From Candidatus Hydrogenedentota bacterium (lineage in GTDB: Bacteria > Hydrogenedentota > Hydrogenedentia > Hydrogenedentiales > CAITNO01), in assembly GCA_903922535.1 (NCBI GenBank), contig CAIXUF010001211.1, forward strand, positions 1-11,993: a stretch of DNA of 11,993 bases. Reading direction: 5' to 3'. The notes under the pieces are model-generated. The model had not been told where the DNA came from. It ran no database searches and saw nothing but the letters and a program-made list of their open reading frames with translations. A program made the translations under genes and the position numbers. The first letter of the stretch is position 1. Each line of letters begins with the position of its first letter. Positions 7,954-11,993 of this stretch are shown here, piece after piece.

Positions 7954-8598
7954 TTAGAGGCTGGCCAGCATGTCTTTCGACGACGCGTCGGGAGAATCTA
8001 GATCCGTTATCTGTTCCTTGGGAAGATCAAGCACGGGCGGTTTCGGCGCGGCTGGACTGCCGGACCGCGAAGCCGACACTGCCGGTGTGGAAACCGCCGT
8101 GGGGAAATTCGCGGGCACAAGGGCCGTGGCCGAGGCCGCGGGCGGTGCGGACACCATCACCGGTAGGGCAACGGCGGGCGCACTCGGTATCACCGGCATG
8201 GGTGCCTTTCCGGCGGAAACGGCCGCTTCACCGGCCGTCTCAACAGCCTCGTCCCGGGGCCGTTCCTGCATCAAAGGCATCGGCGTGTCAGGATTCGCCA
8301 TAACCACCTGAATCTGCCGGGGATCGGGAAGAAGCATGTTCAGTCGGGCGATGATCTCGGAAATCTTGCTCACATCACTCAACTGCGCCTCGGCGGACCG
8401 GGCCTGATCCAGTTCCTCGGCAATCTGCCGCCGCTGGGCGGCAAGCCTTCCAAAGTCGTAGTCGGCGCGGCGGGCCTTGAGGCTGACCGACGTGTCCATC
8501 GCCATGAACACAAACGGCGCCAGCAGCGGCAGCCAAGCCACCCAGCCGTAAAGTGCCCTGCGCACCTCGTATTTGTTGCGTCTTTTCACCTGAGCCAT
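7954..8598 (-). CDS. ftsL: FtsL-like division protein with long Pro/Ala-rich C-terminal tail
   Basis: Called FtsL from position (between rsmH and ftsI) and architecture, since FtsL sequences are poorly conserved. FtsL is a bitopic divisome protein that pairs with FtsB through a coiled coil and helps activate FtsW-FtsI. Over 214 residues there is a basic cytoplasmic start (VKRRNKYEVRR, 4-14), one membrane helix at about 16-34, then a heptad-like helix at about 40-90 (RLAAQRRQIAEELDQARSAE, 51-70). From about 104 to 214 the chain is Pro-, Ala-, Val- and Ser-rich and low in complexity, ending in SSKDMLASL. FtsL is normally 90-120 residues, so this tail roughly doubles it. Start is ATG 8598, 3 bases after the rsmH stop, with AGGAG 6 bases upstream inside the rsmH end. 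It could instead be an unrelated bitopic coiled-coil protein. Confidence 0.72.
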   Translation of the reverse strand: MAQVKRRNKYEVRRALYGWVAWLPLLAPFVFMAMDTSVSLKARRADYDFGRLAAQRRQIAEELDQARSAEAQLSDVSKISEIIARLNMLLPDPRQIQVVMANPDTPMPLMQERPRDEAVETAGEAAVSAGKAPMPVIPSAPAVALPVMVSAPPAASATALVPANFPTAVSTPAVSASRSGSPAAPKPPVLDLPKEQITDLDSPDASSKDMLASL

Positions 8599-8601
8599 GG
8601 C

Positions 8602-9558
8602 CTACTCCTCTGCCGCGGCCATCGCGCGCCGCTCTGCCACCCGCATCTTCGCGCTCTTCGCCCGCGGATTTGACCGTGCTTCGTCCTCGGACGGGAGGAT
8701 CGGGCCCGATACCGGCAACCGAAGGCGCGGCTGGCGCACCGAGCACACCCGCCCGTCCCGCGTCAGTTCCCGTTCGGGCCGCGACCACGCGCGGAACGCG
8801 TCCTTGACGACGCGATCCTCGCCCGAATGGAACGAAATCACCACCAGCCGCCCGCCGGGGTTCAGCGCATCCACCGCTGATTCCAATCCCCGGCGCAGGC
8901 ATTCCAGTTCCCGATTCACCGCTATCCGCACCGCCTGGAACACCGTTCTCACCTCGCCGGGCTCGCCACGCACGAAATCGAGCGCCTCGCGCACCGCCGC
9001 GGCCAGATCGCCCGTGCGGGTCATGCGGCCCGCGCGCTGGCGTTCCAGAACCGTCCGGGCAATGCGCCCCGCGGGACCCACATCGCCGAAATCGCGCAGC
9101 GCCCCGGCAAGCGTGTCCTCGTTCACCGAGGCCAGCCATTCGGCGGCGCTCGGGCCCGAATCCGGATCCATGCGCATGTCGAGTGGACCATCCTCTTGGA
9201 AGGAGAAGCCCCGCTCGGGACGGTCTATCTGCATGCTCGACAGGCCCGCGTCTATCAACACGCCGTCCGCCCCGGGAATGCCCGCATCGCGAAGAACCTG
9301 ATTCAACTCACTGTAGTTTGCGTGCACCACGCACGCCTGGGGAAAAGTTTTGAGCCGTTCCCCCGCCATCGCCACCGCCATCGCGTCGCGGTCCAATGCG
9401 ATCAGCCTGCCCGTTTCCAGGCTGGCGGCGATCAGGGTCGAATGTCCGCCCGCCCCCGCCGTCGCATCCACGTAGGTGCCGTCGGGTCGGATCGCCAGCC
9501 AGCGAAGCGCCTCCTGCGCCATGACGGGTATATGGGGTGCTCGCTGGTGGGATGACAC
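8602..9558 (-). CDS. rsmH: 16S rRNA (cytosine(1402)-N(4))-methyltransferase RsmH (MraW)
   Basis: RsmH uses S-adenosylmethionine to methylate N4 of C1402 in 16S rRNA, in the decoding centre, and is a standard second gene of dcw clusters. At 318 residues its length is normal. Signature elements are HIPVM (9-13), the SAM-binding loop YVDATAGAGGHS (29-40), LIDAGLSSMQIDRPERGFSF followed by GPLDMRMD, FGDVGPAGRIART, FQAVRIAVNREL, GGRLVVISFHSGEDRVVK and the C-terminal NPRAKSAKMRVAER. Two spots drift from consensus: DAGLSS (usually DLGVSS) and FHSGED (usually FHSLED); neither suggests inactivity. The start is GTG at 9558, chosen because GGGGGAG lies 7 bases upstream and because it keeps HIPVM at the usual place. 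The STAS gene ends 37 bases upstream and ftsL begins 3 bases downstream. Confidence 0.97.
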   Translation of the reverse strand: MSSHQRAPHIPVMAQEALRWLAIRPDGTYVDATAGAGGHSTLIAASLETGRLIALDRDAMAVAMAGERLKTFPQACVVHANYSELNQVLRDAGIPGADGVLIDAGLSSMQIDRPERGFSFQEDGPLDMRMDPDSGPSAAEWLASVNEDTLAGALRDFGDVGPAGRIARTVLERQRAGRMTRTGDLAAAVREALDFVRGEPGEVRTVFQAVRIAVNRELECLRRGLESAVDALNPGGRLVVISFHSGEDRVVKDAFRAWSRPERELTRDGRVCSVRQPRLRLPVSGPILPSEDEARSNPRAKSAKMRVAERRAMAAAEE

Positions 9559-9595
9559 GGACCGACTCCCCCGCTCTGGACCCTGCGGTCAGACC

Positions 9596-9955
9596 TCAGG
9601 CCGCCGCCTGTTTCGTGCAGCACTGAATGGCCTGGAGTTCGGTCTCATAGCAGTTGAACACATGGGACAGGCCCATGAGCCGCAGCAGACGGCGCATGTA
9701 AACGCTCATGCAGGCGAGTTTGAGGTCGCCCTTGGCCGCCTGCAACTGGCCGAGCCGCTCGACCAAAACGCCGACGCCCATGTAGCTTACGAATGCCACG
9801 CCCGCGACATTCAGAACCACATTGGTCCGGCCCTCCTCCAGGCAGGACATCAGGGCGAGGCGAAGCGTGTTCACGCCCTCCTCATTGACGTCGCCGTGAA
9901 CCCGAAGCACCGTGACCGCACCGCTCTCAAGACGCTCTACGCTAATCATGCTCAT
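9596..9955 (-). CDS. STAS-domain protein, anti-sigma-factor-antagonist-like, in the dcw operon
   Basis: A 119-residue single-domain protein of the STAS fold (SpoIIAA/RsbV relatives). Seen: an opening beta strand VTVLRVHGDVNEEGVNTLR (14-32), the second strand NVVLNVAGVAFVS (45-57), the signature loop YMGVGVLVERL (58-68), GDLKLACMS (76-84) and MRRLLRLMGLSHVF (87-100). Family knowledge: in SpoIIAA the loop is DSSGLG and its serine is phosphorylated by a partner anti-sigma kinase. Here the same place reads SYMGVG, so Tyr58 takes the serine position and classic partner switching is doubtful. The ATG at 9955 overlaps the mraZ stop as ATGA; the in-frame ATG at 9949, 8 bases after AAGGA, may be the real start. 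Either way translation is probably coupled to mraZ. Its partner is unknown, and STAS genes are not a usual part of dcw clusters. Confidence 0.9.
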   Translation of the reverse strand: MSMISVERLESGAVTVLRVHGDVNEEGVNTLRLALMSCLEEGRTNVVLNVAGVAFVSYMGVGVLVERLGQLQAAKGDLKLACMSVYMRRLLRLMGLSHVFNCYETELQAIQCCTKQAAA

Positions 9956-10425
9956 ATTCCTTCCGTGGGTTGCCCAACCCCGCCGCGGAGGCCGCCGAAC
10001 AGTTCGTCCGCCATCCGCTTGTATGCTTCCGCCTGGCTCTCCTGGAAGGCCGTCCAGCCCGCAACACTCCAGAGTTCCAGGTGATCTTCAACACCCAATA
10101 TCACCGCATCACGATCAATTCCCGCGTACTGGCGCAGCGGCGCGGGAATGAGGAGCCGACCCTGGGCATCCATCTTCACCACCGCCATGCTGCCCAAAAA
10201 AAGCCGACGGAAATCCAACAGTTTCGGATTCAGTCCGGACGGTGTCTGCAGCGTCTTGAGCATCTCATTCCAGCGAACCGCATGGAAGAGAAAGAGCGCC
10301 CCGTCAAAGCCGCGGGTGACATACCACGTGTCGTGGTTCAGAACCTTCATCAGGTCCTTGAAGCGGAGGGGCACATTGACCCGTCCCTTTTCGTCGACCG
10401 CAGTATTTGACTCGCCGTAGTACAA
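9952..10425 (-). CDS. mraZ: Transcriptional regulator MraZ
   Basis: MraZ is the DNA-binding protein at the head of dcw operons in many bacteria. It binds direct repeats upstream of its own gene and represses the cluster. This 157-residue protein has the two tandem AbrB/SpoVT-type half-domains of the family: YGESNTAVDEKGRVNVPLRF (3-22, core DEKGR 11-15) and VVKMDAQGRLLIPAPLR (82-98, core DAQGR 86-90), the latter followed by VILGVEDHLELWS. The start is TTG at 10425, which gives the usual short lead to the Gly-Glu of the first domain; CCGGGG about 9 bases upstream may serve as a weak ribosome site. The C-terminus extends slightly beyond the second domain and overlaps the STAS start by 4 bases. 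A promoter and candidate MraZ operator lie immediately upstream. Confidence 0.95.
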   Translation of the reverse strand: MYYGESNTAVDEKGRVNVPLRFKDLMKVLNHDTWYVTRGFDGALFLFHAVRWNEMLKTLQTPSGLNPKLLDFRRLFLGSMAVVKMDAQGRLLIPAPLRQYAGIDRDAVILGVEDHLELWSVAGWTAFQESQAEAYKRMADELFGGLRGGVGQPTEGI

Positions 10426-10447
10426 CGTCTGTTACCCCGGTTGAATC

Positions 10448-10495
10448 CCACATAAACTCCACACAGCACCCATAAATTACCACCGTTTCACCCCA
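10448..10495 (-). promoter_or_regulatory. Candidate MraZ operator: TGG direct repeats at helical spacing
   Basis: Read on the minus strand, TGGGG, TGGTA, TGGGT, TGGAG and TGGGA begin at 10495, 10482, 10472, 10461 and 10450. The steps are 13, 10, 11 and 11 bases, so the last four sit on one face of the helix. In E. coli, MraZ binds TGGGN repeats separated by 5-base spacers, a 10-base period. The array covers the spacer, the -10 element and the expected start of transcription, where a bound protein would block RNA polymerase. This fits negative autoregulation of the operon by MraZ; binding itself is inferred. Confidence 0.7.
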
Positions 10496-10502
10496 ATGTC
10501 AA
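10474..10502 (-). promoter_or_regulatory. Sigma70-type promoter of the dcw operon (Pmra)
   Basis: On the minus strand there is a perfect -35 element TTGACA (10502 to 10497), a 17-base spacer, and the -10 element TAATTT (10479 to 10474; 3 of 6 match TATAAT, including the first two bases and the last). A TG one base before the -10 makes it an extended -10. Transcription would start near 10467, leaving a leader of about 42 bases before the mraZ TTG. The spacing and the perfect -35 make this the best promoter seen in the intergenic region. Confidence 0.75.
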
Positions 10503-10782
10503 CTATTATTTTTCCTCTTCCCCCAGGTTTTCCACCATGCTTTTGCGCCATACCTGGGCAAAACCACAATATCTTGTGCCCGTCTGCAGCGTCGGCGTTC
10601 GATTCAGACTATATATTGATTATCAAATCCGCGGAATTGACTACGGAAGGACGAAACCGGCTTAAACCGATAAAAAGAAGCGAGTGCAGGCGGTTTTAAT
10701 CCCATTACAACCTGCGAAGGGACGTGGCGGAGTTGGGTCCAGTCCCAAATTGAGCAGTTGATCACGGCACCGAGCAAAGAGA
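10503..10782. other. Intergenic region between the PqaA-gene terminator and the dcw promoter
   Basis: This roughly 280-base stretch is visibly richer in A and T than the flanking genes. I see no credible gene, tRNA, riboswitch or repeat in it. A 67-codon plus-strand frame (10496-10699) has no family features and no convincing ribosome site. A small imperfect palindrome, TTGATTATCAA (10617-10627), and a short A/T-rich patch nearby could be part of a second weak promoter for mraZ, but nothing decides it. Confidence 0.5.
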
Positions 10783-10820
10783 AATCCGGGCGGACAGCGC
10801 AATTGCCGTCCGCCCGGATT
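10774..10820 (-). terminator. Intrinsic terminator after the PqaA-type gene
   Basis: A perfect 13-bp GC-rich stem (AATCCGGGCGGAC pairing with GTCCGCCCGGATT, arms at 10808-10820 and 10783-10795) encloses a 12-base loop. On the minus strand it is followed by TCTCTTTG, an interrupted U-run that continues from the TT closing the stem. It begins 24 bases after the stop codon of the hydrolase gene and should separate that transcript from the dcw operon. The plus-strand flank is also T-rich (GGGTTTGTTTTG), so it could work in both directions, though no plus-strand gene is present. Confidence 0.85.
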
Positions 10821-10844
10821 GGGTTTGTTTTGATGTTGGTTGGG

Positions 10845-11993
10845 TTACTTTACCTTGCCCTGCTTGTGCAGGAAACCGTCGGGCCAATCATTCTTCGGGG
10901 TGAAGGTGTGCTCGACGGTGTCCGGTACAATACGCACCGGCGAGGACAACACCAGGTTGTTCTCATCGTCCTGGGTGCCATAGGTCAGTTCGACCAGGTA
11001 AGCCGTCCATCCCTTGGCGGGCGTGTCCACTTTGCCGATCCAAGAACCGTCTGCCTGCGGTTGCAGTTCGGCGGCGATGTACTTGTGTCCGAGGGTGTCC
11101 ACGCGGAAGTCACGCCTGTCAGGATTGGTGGCCTGCCACAGCTTTACCACCAGCGGCTTTTCATCGGAAGTGACGCGGATGGTGTTGGCGTCGGGGAAGG
11201 TCCAGCCATATTTGGGCATGGGCTTCTTGTCGACAAAACGCTTGTAGAACGCGGTCACGGTGCCGACAGGATCGCTGCTTTCGAGGCCGTGCCCGGAATT
11301 GGGGCCATAGCGCAGCCAGGTCGGCCCCTGAAGATCGGCAAGGTAGAATTTCCAGGAATCATTGAGAAAGAACTGATCGCCCGCGCCGCACATGATGAGT
11401 TTGGGCATGGTCAGCCGGTCGCGGTAGCTGTAAGGCTCGACCACCTTGGCAAGCGCGTCGAACTCGGGGGAACCGATCCAGTCCATGACCCCCATGCCGG
11501 AGTAGTCACCCACGGCGGGTGCCCATTCGCCGTACACTTCATAATGGTGCTTGAAGGAGGGGACAATGTTGAGCAGATCGATGACGATGGGCACGGCGGC
11601 GACGACGCGCTTGTCGACCGCCGCGGTGGTCCAGGTGGTCCAGCCGCGCTTGGACGCGCCGGCCACAACGAAATCGTTCACCTTGATCTTGCCGCCTTCT
11701 TTCGAGGCGCAGAAGTCCTGCACCGTGTCCATGGCGCGGACCACGGCCTTGGTCATGGGCAGGCGGGTCAGCCAGAGGGCGTCGCCGGTGTGCAGGAACT
11801 TGTCCCAGCAGTAGGCGATGATACCGTCTTCGGTGCGCCGCTTTTTGTCGTCGGAAAAGACAAGCGGCTCGTTGGGTATGTTCTTGACGGAGGCGGCGAT
11901 GGTGTTGGTCGACAGGGCGATGCGGCGCAGGTTGGGATCGGCGCCCTTGGGCGGGTCACTCTTGCTGCTGCCGCCGTCAATCAGCATGAGCGC
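10845..11993 (-). CDS. PhoPQ-activated pathogenicity-related protein, PqaA-type alpha/beta hydrolase, 5' end beyond window
   Basis: The fragment matches the PhoPQ-activated pathogenicity-related family (PqaA type), secreted or periplasmic alpha/beta-hydrolase-fold proteins of poorly known substrate. The name comes from the Salmonella member and need not imply virulence here. Numbering from the first Met in view (11987): GGSS opens a conserved early block, GASKRG (110-115) carries the likely nucleophile Ser112, WAPAVGDYSGMGVMDW (155-170) is a family-like core block, CGAGDQFF (200-207) holds the probable acid Asp204, and NSGHGLESSDP (230-240) the probable His233. A C-terminal domain of about 130 residues follows. 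The frame continues upstream through GAG-CGC (Ala-Leu before Met) to the right edge, so that Met is probably internal and the signal peptide lies outside. The gene ends 419 bases before mraZ behind a terminator and is probably unrelated to the dcw operon. Confidence 0.88.
   Translation of the reverse strand, partial: ALMLIDGGSSKSDPPKGADPNLRRIALSTNTIAASVKNIPNEPLVFSDDKKRRTEDGIIAYCWDKFLHTGDALWLTRLPMTKAVVRAMDTVQDFCASKEGGKIKVNDFVVAGASKRGWTTWTTAAVDKRVVAAVPIVIDLLNIVPSFKHHYEVYGEWAPAVGDYSGMGVMDWIGSPEFDALAKVVEPYSYRDRLTMPKLIMCGAGDQFFLNDSWKFYLADLQGPTWLRYGPNSGHGLESSDPVGTVTAFYKRFVDKKPMPKYGWTFPDANTIRVTSDEKPLVVKLWQATNPDRRDFRVDTLGHKYIAAELQPQADGSWIGKVDTPAKGWTAYLVELTYGTQDDENNLVLSSPVRIVPDTVEHTFTPKNDWPDGFLHKQGKVK

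Noticed and set aside
8375..9139. 254-codon minus-strand frame overlapping rsmH and ftsL
   Set aside because: Gly/Arg-rich out-of-frame reading of rsmH, whose own frame has all family motifs.
10496..10699. 67-codon plus-strand frame in the intergenic region
   Set aside because: It runs over the dcw promoter, has no clear ribosome site and no recognisable features.
10693..10718. GTTTTAATCCCATTACAACC string resembling the end of some CRISPR repeats
   Set aside because: Single copy, no second repeat or regular spacing anywhere in the window.
11985..11987. ATG as the start of the PqaA-type gene
   Set aside because: The frame stays open to the window edge, and the family has a long N-terminal part with a signal peptide, so this Met is most likely internal.

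Overview
The window carries most of a division and cell wall (dcw) cluster, read entirely on the minus strand. In transcription order, right to left, it holds mraZ, a small STAS-domain gene, rsmH (mraW), an ftsL-like gene, ftsI (pbp), murE, murF, mraY and murD; murD runs off the left edge. To the right of a 419-base intergenic region is the 3' part of a PhoPQ-activated pathogenicity-related (PqaA-type) alpha/beta-hydrolase gene. It is also on the minus strand, is cut by the right edge, and ends in its own intrinsic terminator. No RNA gene, insertion sequence or CRISPR array was seen.

Organism: DNA is GC-rich and genes are tightly packed. MurE has the DNPR motif of meso-diaminopimelate-adding enzymes, so the wall is probably a DAP-type peptidoglycan. 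PqaA-type hydrolases, a class-B PBP with a C-terminal PASTA domain and a STAS gene inside the dcw cluster do not fit Enterobacteria or Bacilli well. A little-cultured Gram-negative phylum near the PVC/FCB groups, such as Candidatus Hydrogenedentota, is possible. This is a weak inference from gene content, not a phylogenetic result.

Layout and logic: a good sigma70-type promoter lies just upstream of mraZ (TTGACA, 17-bp spacer, TG-extended TAATTT). Five TGG-centred direct repeats spaced 10-13 bp overlap it and look like an MraZ autoregulatory operator. From mraZ to murD the genes overlap or lie at most about 70 bases apart, which suggests one operon. RsmH modifies the ribosome decoding centre. 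FtsL and FtsI act in septal peptidoglycan synthesis. MurD, MurE and MurF build the stem peptide in the cytoplasm, and MraY moves the product onto the lipid carrier.

Most unusual points: (1) a STAS protein coupled to mraZ, with Tyr where the SpoIIAA phospho-serine would be; (2) an MraY with about 134 extra residues in the predicted periplasmic TM4-TM5 loop; (3) a MurE whose nucleotide loop reads GTNGKGG instead of GTNGKTT, while MurD and MurF beside it keep the usual residues; (4) eight perfect copies of a hexanucleotide coding a Pro-Gln tail at the FtsI C-terminus, directly against the murE ribosome binding site; (5) an FtsL-like protein with a long Pro/Ala-rich tail.
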